A stretch of 53,948 bases of DNA from JAKQHY01 sp034429475 (GTDB lineage Bacteria; Chloroflexota; Anaerolineae; B4-G1; SLSP01), in contig DAOUGD010000171.1 in the NCBI GenBank assembly GCA_034429475.1, positions 1-53,948 of the forward strand, in the 5' to 3' direction. The position numbers were made by a program, and so were the translations under genes. The notes under the pieces were generated by a model. The model was not told the DNA's origin. It worked only from the letters and a program-made list of their open reading frames with translations, and did not search any database. Every line of letters starts with the position of its first letter. Position 1 is the first letter of the stretch. Positions 1 through 7,340 of this stretch are shown here, piece after piece.

Positions 1-243
1 GTAAAGGTCAAGTGTAACATAGCGTACCTCCGGCAAATTCCAGGATAGATAGGGGCAGTATACCCGGAAGGTTAGAAATTGCCGGGCGTCCTCACCGTCA
101 AAATGTTACTTTATGCCCGTTTTTAGTATAGCAACGAATTTTCGGATAGATTCTAAGGACAATTGCCCCGCTTGGGTTTGAAGAGTACAATGGGAATGGG
201 AGAGCGCGTTGGCGCTCGTTACACGTTAGGGTGAGGGTAGCCT

Positions 244-2151
244 ATGGAAGAATCGCAAGTAGCTGTTTTTATTGACTTTGAGAACGTGGCAATTACCGCC
301 GAAGAGGTGTACGGAAAATGTGATCTGAATGTTATCATGAACGCAGCCGAACAGTGGGGGCGCTGCACCATCCGCCGCGCGTATTGCGACTGGACGAGCT
401 TCCCGCAGTATCAGCAAGACCTGATCGAACACTCCATCGAGCTGACGCAGCTTTTCCGCTACAGCGCGCGTCACCGCAAAAATGCTGCTGACATCCAGAT
501 GGTGGTGGATGCCCTCGAAGTGGCCTTTACTCACCCGGAGATTGACACCTTCGTCTTGGTCACAGGCGATAGCGACTTCAGCGCGGTGGCGCGCAAATTG
601 CGTACTTATGGCAAAACTGTGGTCGGCATCGGGCTGCGGCAGTCCACCAGCGAGGTGCTGGTCAAAGCGTGTGACAACTTCACCCTGTACGACGTGCTGG
701 TTGCGCCGGAGACGCGGACGGCGACGCACCGTCTGGAGCGGGGGCGCTTGTTGCTGCTCGGCGCGATGCGGACGCTGTTGCCGCAGGTGGGCGGGGAGGC
801 GGTCAACGCCAGTCAACTCAAACTGATGATGGTGAAAATGGACTCAACGTTCAATGAGACGGATTTGGGCTACCGGCAGTTCCGCGACTTCCTGGAATCG
901 CAGTCCGATCTCATCCATGTCTTCGTGGAAGATAAGACCCTGATGGTGTCGCTCAAACCCACGGCCACCATCGAGCCGATGCAGGGGCACTTGTTGGAGT
1001 ACCGGGTGGGGTTGAGCGCAACTGGTTTGCGGCTGATGGATCCGCCCATCCGCACCGGCGTCTTGCGCGACCTATTCACGCTGTTGTTTGAAAATCCGGC
1101 CGTGTATACTCTGGACGAAGCGGTGGGGCAGCTCAAGGCCAAATACGACGCCGAGAACATTTTGCGCTCGCGCGAAGAGGTGCAGGAAGTCGCCAAACTG
1201 ATCAAGTACACCGACGTGTTTGCCGTCTCGCCTCAATCCTGGCAGTTGGATCAGTTGAGCCTGCGGCCCGGCTTACAAATATCGGATTTTGTGGATTGCG
1301 GCGAGAGCGCCTACATTGCCGCGTTGATGCAGCAAAACATCGAAATCCGCCCGGATTTGTTGGCCTTGCTGATTTATGGCACGATGGATCAACAGGCGCG
1401 GGTATCTCACCTGATCGAATTGGCCGCCAAATCGCGCGCACTGGCCCCGCACGCCGACCGTAAAGCGCGCGCGACCCTGGGGGATTGGGGGGGGTACTTG
1501 AAAGAAATCCCGGAGATGCTGGCGGTCACGCAAGACCTGGATGCGGTTATCCTGGAGGAAGAACCTTCGCTGGCGCGAGCAGCGGAATTGAGCGACATTG
1601 GCATGCGGATTCGCACGACCGATTTTGAGAAGGCCCGACGGTGTTTCCTCAGAGCGGCGCGGATGTTGTGTGATTTGATTGAGGCCGGTGAGCCGGGAGC
1701 CAGCCTGGTAGACCTGGAGTGGTATCTCACCAGCTATTGCGCTGCGACGGCCGGCGCGTACTTCTTCCGGTTTGAGTACGACCGCGCGCAGACCTACTAC
1801 CTGGCCTTCTTTGCCCTCGCGCGCGAAACTGAGCCGGTGTGGGAAAAAGTGCAGCGGCTCGTCGAGCCGCTGACGTCGTTCTACTTCACCATTGCCGCCA
1901 ACCTCTACCACGAACTGTTGGAGCATCCGCCGGGACGCACCCATCCGGCTCGCATCGCGGTGGCACTGTACACGCACACCAATCCCGCCGTGCGTGAAAA
2001 ATGGCTGGCGCAGGCGCACGCCCTCAAAAAGACCAACCCGGCCGTTTTACGTATTGTGTTACAGCGTTTTGATTACCTGGAGCGCACTGCCGAGGTTCCG
2101 GGCGCGCGCGCCACACGCCAGGCGCTAGAGGAAATTCTCGCGGAAGACTGA
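244..2151 (+). CDS. NYN-domain (LabA/DUF88-like) protein with LOTUS/OST-HTH domain
   Basis: A 635-residue soluble protein. Residues ~5-155 form a NYN (PIN-like) nuclease domain: the first strand carries VFIDFEN (D11, N14), followed by D83, D89 and the GDSDF motif (D109, D111), the acidic set expected to bind metal. Residues ~163-240 resemble an OST-HTH/LOTUS winged helix (RLERGRLLLLGAMRTLLPQ to HVFVEDKTLMVSLKP), a module known to bind RNA and often joined to NYN domains. The remaining ~390 residues are helical and unrecognised; parts look TPR-like (paired alpha helices around residues 440-560). The ATG at 244 follows a GAGGG-like site. It probably acts on RNA in the cytoplasm; its target is unknown. 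The domain call is firm for NYN, good for LOTUS. Confidence 0.85.
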   Translation: MEESQVAVFIDFENVAITAEEVYGKCDLNVIMNAAEQWGRCTIRRAYCDWTSFPQYQQDLIEHSIELTQLFRYSARHRKNAADIQMVVDALEVAFTHPEIDTFVLVTGDSDFSAVARKLRTYGKTVVGIGLRQSTSEVLVKACDNFTLYDVLVAPETRTATHRLERGRLLLLGAMRTLLPQVGGEAVNASQLKLMMVKMDSTFNETDLGYRQFRDFLESQSDLIHVFVEDKTLMVSLKPTATIEPMQGHLLEYRVGLSATGLRLMDPPIRTGVLRDLFTLLFENPAVYTLDEAVGQLKAKYDAENILRSREEVQEVAKLIKYTDVFAVSPQSWQLDQLSLRPGLQISDFVDCGESAYIAALMQQNIEIRPDLLALLIYGTMDQQARVSHLIELAAKSRALAPHADRKARATLGDWGGYLKEIPEMLAVTQDLDAVILEEEPSLARAAELSDIGMRIRTTDFEKARRCFLRAARMLCDLIEAGEPGASLVDLEWYLTSYCAATAGAYFFRFEYDRAQTYYLAFFALARETEPVWEKVQRLVEPLTSFYFTIAANLYHELLEHPPGRTHPARIAVALYTHTNPAVREKWLAQAHALKKTNPAVLRIVLQRFDYLERTAEVPGARATRQALEEILAED

Positions 2152-2175
2152 AACAGAGGGATTTTTAGGGGATAA

Positions 2176-2210
2176 TGTTTCGCTGGCAGGCGCAACCTGC
2201 CAGCGAAACA
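2176..2210. terminator. Bidirectional hairpin between convergent genes
   Basis: A perfect 15-bp inverted repeat (arm starting TGTTTCGCTGGCAGG) around a 5-nt loop lies between the ends of the NYN-LOTUS gene and the DUF333 lipoprotein gene. It is placed to terminate both transcripts. There is only a weak T-rich flank on either side. Confidence 0.75.
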
Positions 2211-2233
2211 ACAACTTGCGGTAGATTGAATTT

Positions 2234-2950
2234 TTAGTCGGACGTGGCAACTTCCAGCCGCGCTACCTCAATTTGGGCGCCGTAAGCGTCGGGGACGTTG
2301 TAGTGGATGACGCCCCAGACGTGAATGAGCTTTCCGGTGTCGCGCAGGGCCGCCAGTTGGGCGGAAATCTCGTCGTTCCCGCTGATTCCCACGCGCGTGC
2401 CATTCTGATCCAGCAGTTGGAAGTAGTCGTCATACTGCGCGCCCTCCGGGTTGCTAACGATGACGCCCTGCCAGTCCTCCACTGGCGCCGCCACCGGGGT
2501 GACGCCGCTGTTCTCGCCCATGGCGGGCGCCGGATCGAGGGCGTCCTTCGAGCCGGTCGGTTCCAGCAGTGGAACGCTCTCCATTCCTTGAACATCGGGC
2601 ACTCTTTGCGCCTGGACGCCGCCGGCAGGATCGTTGTTTCCCTGGCCGGCGTCCGACTGTGGCGGCGTATTCGATGTCGGCGCGCTACATTCGCCCCGGA
2701 AGAACGCCCATTCGTCGCACTCGCTGCTGTCGTCGAAGACGCAGACGCCTTGCTGTCCGTCGGCAGTCTCGCGGATGTCCACCCGCCCGCCCTGCGCTTC
2801 GCAGAACACCGAGGCGGGATTCGCCAGCCCGGCGTTGGCTTCCGGCGTTGCCGCGTCGGGTGTCGCAGTGGAATCGGCCTCGCCGCCGCAGCCGCCAAGA
2901 TATAAACAAATCAGTAACCATACTACCCATAAACCCATTTTGCCTTTCAT
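2234..2950 (-). CDS. Lipoprotein with DUF333 (putative hemolysin-type) domain
   Basis: A 238-residue exported protein. The N-terminus has a short basic stretch, a hydrophobic segment and a lipobox LGGC with C21 as the lipidation site. Residues ~45-90 match the DUF333 pattern: NPASVFCEAQGGRVDIR, then GVCVFDDSSECDEWAFFRGEC, with three to four paired cysteines. The middle (~90-150) is a Pro/Ala/Asn-rich linker; the last ~80 residues (DWQGVIVSNPEG to IEVARLEV) resemble a small beta domain often found in bacterial lipoproteins. It is probably anchored to the outer face of the membrane. The biochemical role of DUF333 is unknown despite the 'hemolysin' label. It stands alone, convergent with the NYN gene. 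Confidence 0.8.
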   Translation of the reverse strand: MKGKMGLWVVWLLICLYLGGCGGEADSTATPDAATPEANAGLANPASVFCEAQGGRVDIRETADGQQGVCVFDDSSECDEWAFFRGECSAPTSNTPPQSDAGQGNNDPAGGVQAQRVPDVQGMESVPLLEPTGSKDALDPAPAMGENSGVTPVAAPVEDWQGVIVSNPEGAQYDDYFQLLDQNGTRVGISGNDEISAQLAALRDTGKLIHVWGVIHYNVPDAYGAQIEVARLEVATSD

Positions 2951-3087
2951 TGTTCTCTCCTTTTCCCTATTGTGTGAATAGATGTTCTTATGACGTTCCT
3001 GGGGTAGGGGGAAGTTCCCCGATCTCCCTGGTCAGAGGGTTAGTTTTGGGATTATCCATCAGGAGAGGCCTTGTTTTGAGAAATTTG

Positions 3088-3120
3088 TCAACGGATTGAA
3101 CGGATTGAAACGGATTTTTC
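3088..3120. repeat. Family A element, half copy
   Basis: CAACGGATTGAACGGATTG followed by another CGGATT unit; this is one arm of the palindromic family A element seen in full at 9745, 28383, 43242 and 47611. The inverted arm is absent here. It lies immediately before a family G unit and the gene at 3166. Confidence 0.8.
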
Positions 3121-3149
3121 GATCCTCTCATTCCGTAAATCCTGTTATT
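3121..3149. repeat. Family G repeat unit
   Basis: The reverse complement of this stretch contains TAACAGGATTTACGGAATGA, which is identical to bases at about 35983-36002 far away in the window. A second short dispersed repeat family is therefore present, here placed just upstream of a gene start. Confidence 0.75.
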
Positions 3150-3165
3150 TTTGGAGGAAGTCTAC

Positions 3166-4137
3166 ATGGAGGATGAACTCTTACAATGGCTGTTGACCGC
3201 GCCCGAACCGTGGACACGCTATCGCACGCTGGTGGATTTACTCGACCGGTCCGCTGGCGACACTGAGGTGCGGGAAGCCCATGCCGCACTGCTGGCGCAC
3301 CCCCAGGTGCAGTCGCTGGTGGCGGCGGCCGCAACCTGGGGACAGAAACCCCTCGTCCGCCACAACGACGCCGGCCATCCCCTGTACGCGCTGAGCACCC
3401 TGGCCGACTTCGGCCTGCGCGCCGACGATCCCGGCATGGCGACGGCAGTGGAGTACGTGCTGGCGCATTGGGCGCCGGAGGGCGCGTGGCAGACACTCCT
3501 CAACATTTCCCCGACGTTTGGGGGAACCGGTGAGGACGTGTGGACATGGCTGGCGTGTGATGCGCCGACGCTGTTGTACGCGCTCCTATCGTTCGGCCTG
3601 GGGGACGACCCGCATATGACAACGGCGGCCATGCGTCTGGCCGCCGCCGTGCAGGAGAACGGCTGGCGTTGCGCCGGCGCGGCGGAAATCGGGAAGTTCA
3701 AAGGGCCGGGGCGACGCACCGATCCGTGCCCCATCGCCAACGTCTACGCGCTCAAGGCGTTGTCGTTAATCCCGGAAATGCTTGACAGCGCCGCCGTCCA
3801 CACCGGCGCGGAGATGCTGTTGGATCACTGGGCGCGACGCGGCGAGTGGCGCCCGTTTCTCTTCGGCATCGGCGGCGACTTCCGCAAGCTCAAATACCCC
3901 TTCGTCTGGTACGACATCCTGCACGTCGTCGAAGTGCTCAGCCGCTTCCCCTTTGTGTGGGCCGACGCGCGCTTCCAGGAAATGCTGACCGCCATCACCT
4001 CCCAGGCAGACGCCCAGGGACGTTACACAGCCTCCTCGATGTACCGCGCCTGGCAGGGCTGGTCATTTGCCGACAAGAAACAGCCGTCGCCCTGGCTGAC
4101 GTTTCTGGTGCTGAGAATGCTGAAACGTAAAACGTGA
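3166..4137 (+). CDS. Squalene/hopene-cyclase-fold (prenyltransferase-like) protein
   Basis: A 323-residue protein made of paired helices of the alpha/alpha-toroid type, like the terpenoid cyclase/prenyltransferase fold: ALSTLADFGLRADD, WTWLACDAPTLLYALLSFGLGDD, VYALKALSLIPE and WYDILHVVEVLSRFP are successive repeats. The catalytic DxDD motif of true squalene-hopene cyclases is not visible, so a cyclase reaction should not be assumed; such stand-alone proteins are common and uncharacterised. The start was set at the ATG at 3166 because GGAGGA lies 7 nt upstream; an in-frame TTG at 3151 overlaps that Shine-Dalgarno site and is unlikely. The last codons (KRKT) run into a family B palindromic repeat. 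Confidence 0.7.
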   Translation: MEDELLQWLLTAPEPWTRYRTLVDLLDRSAGDTEVREAHAALLAHPQVQSLVAAAATWGQKPLVRHNDAGHPLYALSTLADFGLRADDPGMATAVEYVLAHWAPEGAWQTLLNISPTFGGTGEDVWTWLACDAPTLLYALLSFGLGDDPHMTTAAMRLAAAVQENGWRCAGAAEIGKFKGPGRRTDPCPIANVYALKALSLIPEMLDSAAVHTGAEMLLDHWARRGEWRPFLFGIGGDFRKLKYPFVWYDILHVVEVLSRFPFVWADARFQEMLTAITSQADAQGRYTASSMYRAWQGWSFADKKQPSPWLTFLVLRMLKRKT

Positions 4138-4174
4138 AGCGTGATGCTTTTAAAGACTTCACATTTCACGTTCT
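4123..4174. repeat. Family B palindromic repeat, copy 1
   Basis: Left arm AAACGTAAAACGTGAAGCG, loop, and an inverted arm ending in TTCACATTTCACGTTC. The same element recurs at 9893-9947. The 3' end of the upstream gene, including its stop codon, lies inside the left arm. It may serve as a terminator. Confidence 0.75.
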
Positions 4175-4189
4175 TGGGGATAATGGACT

Positions 4190-5266
4190 ATGAAGATGAA
4201 AGGCTGGCAAGACTCAAATTTCAATAGCGAGCATCTGCATACTTTCCACTATCCGCCGGGCAGGATACTCACCGATTCGACCCAATTTAAAGCAAATCAG
4301 AGCGGCGAAATCACGCCCCTACAACGCGAGGCGATGATTGGGCCGGTCATCGAAGTGGCTCTGACAGCCCTGTTGTTGACAGTTGTCGTCTTAGGTGTGA
4401 GTGGCTTTCTCCTTGCTGAGGTGACCACTGAAATTCACTCACACTCACTCCGGGCGACCCTGCTCTTGATCATACTGGCATGTGGGTTGCTTGTACTCAC
4501 CTCGCCGCTTTGGATTAAGGCGGCTCAATGCTGGCTCCGACTCTATCATACATGGCGCGAAGTTTCGACACAACAGATAAGCCGGGCAGAAGCCCATGTT
4601 ATCTGGCGCGGCCATGTCTACAAAATCACCACCCACGACCGGACTCTGCAATCCATTGAGGCTAAAGGACTGAACCTGCTGCCTGGCAACTATGATTGTT
4701 TCTTCCTCCCGCGGAGTGGTTGGGTACTTTCCGTCGAGCAGAAAACACCGACGGCGCAGGGATTGGTAGAATTACAACGGTTGTTAGCTCAGGTCAATTA
4801 TTGCAGTGTCGTCATCCCTGCGGCTAACCGCGCAGGCCGGTTAGACCATAAGCAGATTCCCTTTCTGCTGCGAGCTGTAGGTTTTGGTCACACGGGTAAT
4901 CTGGCAACCTTAATCTTGTTTTTGCTCATCTCGTCCTGTATTCTTTACGAATTCATAACATACCCCGACTGGATAAAATTTGTAATCGGGAGCATCCTTA
5001 TCGGTTATCAGGCGTGGCGAATTAAAAAGATTGTCGCTGATGGAATCTGTGGGGAAGTGAGCGTCGCAGAGGGTATCGGCAGGTCTCATCACACCCATGC
5101 AGGACGTTCTACAAACTTTTATTATCTGGTAGATAGATTGAGATTTCCCGTCTCGCAAAAAGCCCACAATGCCCTCGTTACAGGGATTCCCTACCGCTTG
5201 TTCTACACGCCAGACAGCAAAATTATCGTCGGGATTGAACCTTTGTCATCCAATGAAAATTCATAG
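4190..5266 (+). CDS. Four-TM membrane protein, unknown function
   Basis: A 358-residue protein not recognised as a named family. Membrane segments are visible at about residues 51-76, 88-109, 237-256 and 262-278, arranged as two hairpins. Each hairpin is followed by a similar soluble module: after the first, a segment containing LPGNYDCFFLPRSGWVLSVE; after the second, TGIPYRLFYTPDSKIIVGIE. The two share a G-x-Y-x-x-x-Y/F-x-P-x-S pattern, suggesting an internal duplication. The ATG at 4190 follows GGGGATA. Codon usage is more AT-rich than the flanking ABC genes, which may mean a different history. It is convergent with the exporter operon. Confidence 0.7.
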   Translation: MKMKGWQDSNFNSEHLHTFHYPPGRILTDSTQFKANQSGEITPLQREAMIGPVIEVALTALLLTVVVLGVSGFLLAEVTTEIHSHSLRATLLLIILACGLLVLTSPLWIKAAQCWLRLYHTWREVSTQQISRAEAHVIWRGHVYKITTHDRTLQSIEAKGLNLLPGNYDCFFLPRSGWVLSVEQKTPTAQGLVELQRLLAQVNYCSVVIPAANRAGRLDHKQIPFLLRAVGFGHTGNLATLILFLLISSCILYEFITYPDWIKFVIGSILIGYQAWRIKKIVADGICGEVSVAEGIGRSHHTHAGRSTNFYYLVDRLRFPVSQKAHNALVTGIPYRLFYTPDSKIIVGIEPLSSNENS

Positions 5267-5333
5267 TCTGAAGGTCGAAGACCGGATCGGGGTTTCCTTG
5301 ACGTTTGCAGGTTGACCCTTTGAAAGGACTTCT

Positions 5334-7214
5334 CTACGCCGCCAGCGCTGGGACAACCTGTTGTTGCCCCTTGAACTGACTCACGTACAAATGCTGGTAA
5401 AACCCTTGCTGCGCCAGCAGTTCCTCGTGGGTGCCGCGCTCGATGACTTCGCCGTGGTGGATGACGAGGATGGCGTCGGCCTCGCGGATGGTGCTAAGAC
5501 GGTGGGCGATGACGAAGCTGGTGCGCCCTTCCATCAGCCGCAACATGGCCTCCTGGATGTGTTTCTCGGTGCGGGTGTCCACGCTGCTCGTCGCTTCGTC
5601 CAGAATCAGGATGCCCGGATCGGCCAGGATCGCCCGCGCGATGGCGAGCAATTGCCGCTGCCCCTGGCTGATGTTGCCGGCCCGCTCTGAAAGCTCCGTC
5701 TGGTAGCCCTGCGGCAGGCGGTGGATGAACTGGTCGGCGTTGGCGAGTTTCGCGGCGGCGATGACTTCCTCATCGGTGGCGTCCAGCCGCCCGTAGCGGA
5801 TGTTCTCCATCACCGTGTCGGCGAAGAGATAGGTGTCTTGCAGCACGATGCCCAGCTTGCGGCGCAGGTCGGCCAGCTTCAGGGTGCGGATGTCCATGCC
5901 GTCAATGCTGATCGCGCCGCTGTCAATGTCGTAGAAGCGCGTGAGCAGGTTGACGATGGTGGTCTTGCCCGCGCCCGTCGGCCCGACCAGCGCAATCGTC
6001 TGCCCGGCTGCCGCGTGGAGGCTGACGTGCTTGAGCACCGGCTCGGCGGCCTGGTAGCCAAAGCTCACGTCGTCGAACACCACGTCGCCCCGGATGTCCT
6101 CCAGCGGGAGCGCGTCCGGCGCATCCACCAGTTCGGGGACTTCGTCGAGCGTCTCGAAAACACGCTCGGCCCCGGCGATGGCCGACTGGATGCTGTTGTA
6201 GAGATTGGCGATCTGGTTCAACGGGAAGGTGAACTGGCGCGCGTAACTGATGAAGCTGGCAATCGTTCCCACCGTCGCCAGCCCATTCACGGCCATCCAC
6301 CCGCCGGCGCCGGCCACGATGGCAAACCCCACGTTGTTGATGAAGTTGCTCATCGGCCCCATGACCCCCGCCAGGATTTGCGCCCGCGTGGAAGCGTCCC
6401 GCAGTTTGGTGTTCGTCGCCTCAAATTGCGCGATGACGGTCGGCTCGCGCCCGTAGGCTTTCACCACGCGCTGCCCCGTGATCGTCTCCTCGATGATGCC
6501 GTTCAGGTTGCCGAGGTGTTCCTGCTGGTCGCGGAAGCCCTTGCGGGTGTGTTTGGCAATGGTCTGGCTCAGGAACACCATCAAGGGGAGCGTGACCATG
6601 CTCACCAGCGCCAGCCGCACGTTGATGATGAACATCATCGCGGCGACGCCGGTGAGGCTGAACGCGCTGGAAATGAGCTGCGTGACGCTTTCGTTGAGCA
6701 CGTTGCTGATGTTTTCCACGTCGTTGGTGAGGCGGCTCATCAACTCGCCGTGGGTGCGCTGGTCGAAGAAGCGCAGTGACAGTGTTTGCAGTTTGGCGAA
6801 CAGGTCGTTGCGGATGTCGCGCACGGTGCGCTGCGCGGCGCCGGCCATCACGTAGGTTTGCAGCCAGTTGACGAGTGCGCCGGTGACGTAGACGGCAATC
6901 ATCAATAGCGCCATACGCCCCAGACCCGGCAAATCATTGTTGAGGATGTAAGTGTCAATCGCCCTGCCCATCAAAAACGGCCCCAGCAACCCCACGCCGG
7001 AGGCGATGATCACCAGCACAACGGTAGCGATCAACGCCCATTTCTGCCGCCGCAGATACCCCCACAGACGCAGCAGCGTGCTGCGCGTATGCTTCGCGCG
7101 TTCCGGTTCGCGCCCAAACTGCGCCCACGGCCCGCGCCCCGGCCCCATCGGCCCCGGCCCACCCGGTCCCCCCGGTCGTTGACTAAGTGTCGCACTTACC
7201 CTACGTTCTGCCAT
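5334..7214 (-). CDS. ABC exporter half-transporter, consensus subunit
   Basis: A 626-residue permease-ATPase fusion, like TM288/BmrD-type subunits. A Gly/Pro-rich N-terminal tail precedes six membrane helices (about residues 55-325), then the nucleotide-binding domain with Walker A GPTGAGKT, Q-loop VLQD, Walker B ILILDEATS with the catalytic Glu, and switch His in VIAHRLS. The signature reads NISQGQ instead of LSGGQ, as in the subunit that completes the degenerate site of heterodimeric exporters. Start chosen at the ATG at 7214, with GAGGT 8 nt upstream; another ATG at 7220 is too close to it. Third gene after a MarR regulator and its partner subunit, all on the minus strand. Likely exports drugs, lipids or peptides; substrate unknown. 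Confidence 0.93.
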   Translation of the reverse strand: MAERRVSATLSQRPGGPGGPGPMGPGRGPWAQFGREPERAKHTRSTLLRLWGYLRRQKWALIATVVLVIIASGVGLLGPFLMGRAIDTYILNNDLPGLGRMALLMIAVYVTGALVNWLQTYVMAGAAQRTVRDIRNDLFAKLQTLSLRFFDQRTHGELMSRLTNDVENISNVLNESVTQLISSAFSLTGVAAMMFIINVRLALVSMVTLPLMVFLSQTIAKHTRKGFRDQQEHLGNLNGIIEETITGQRVVKAYGREPTVIAQFEATNTKLRDASTRAQILAGVMGPMSNFINNVGFAIVAGAGGWMAVNGLATVGTIASFISYARQFTFPLNQIANLYNSIQSAIAGAERVFETLDEVPELVDAPDALPLEDIRGDVVFDDVSFGYQAAEPVLKHVSLHAAAGQTIALVGPTGAGKTTIVNLLTRFYDIDSGAISIDGMDIRTLKLADLRRKLGIVLQDTYLFADTVMENIRYGRLDATDEEVIAAAKLANADQFIHRLPQGYQTELSERAGNISQGQRQLLAIARAILADPGILILDEATSSVDTRTEKHIQEAMLRLMEGRTSFVIAHRLSTIREADAILVIHHGEVIERGTHEELLAQQGFYQHLYVSQFKGQQQVVPALAA

Positions 7215-7230
7215 AATCATTCACCTCAAT

Positions 7231-7340
7231 AATCCGTAATTCGTAAAACGTAAAACGTAATTCGTAATTCGTAATTCGTAATTCGCTGATCCGCTGATTC
7301 GCCGATCTGCCGATTCTTGCATCCTGCACCCTGCATCCTA
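7231..7340. repeat. Cluster of family B, C and H repeat units
   Basis: Between the two ABC genes lie AAAACGTAAAACGTAATTCG, several TAATTCG units, then CTGATCCGCTGATTCGCCG-type units (family H) and a GCATCCTGCACCCTGCATCC stretch. No inverted partner is present, so this is a composite of half elements. Family H recurs inside the E2 gene near 53.87 kb. Confidence 0.75.

Noticed and set aside
1..243. Possible riboswitch or leader before the NYN gene
   Set aside because: Only a 7-bp CCGGCAA/TTGCCGG pairing was seen; no conserved aptamer core could be recognised.
5721..6779. 352-codon plus-strand frame opposite the ABC gene, and a 451-codon frame at 7317-8672
   Set aside because: Mirror frames of well-supported ABC transporter genes; no ribosome binding site or recognisable domain.
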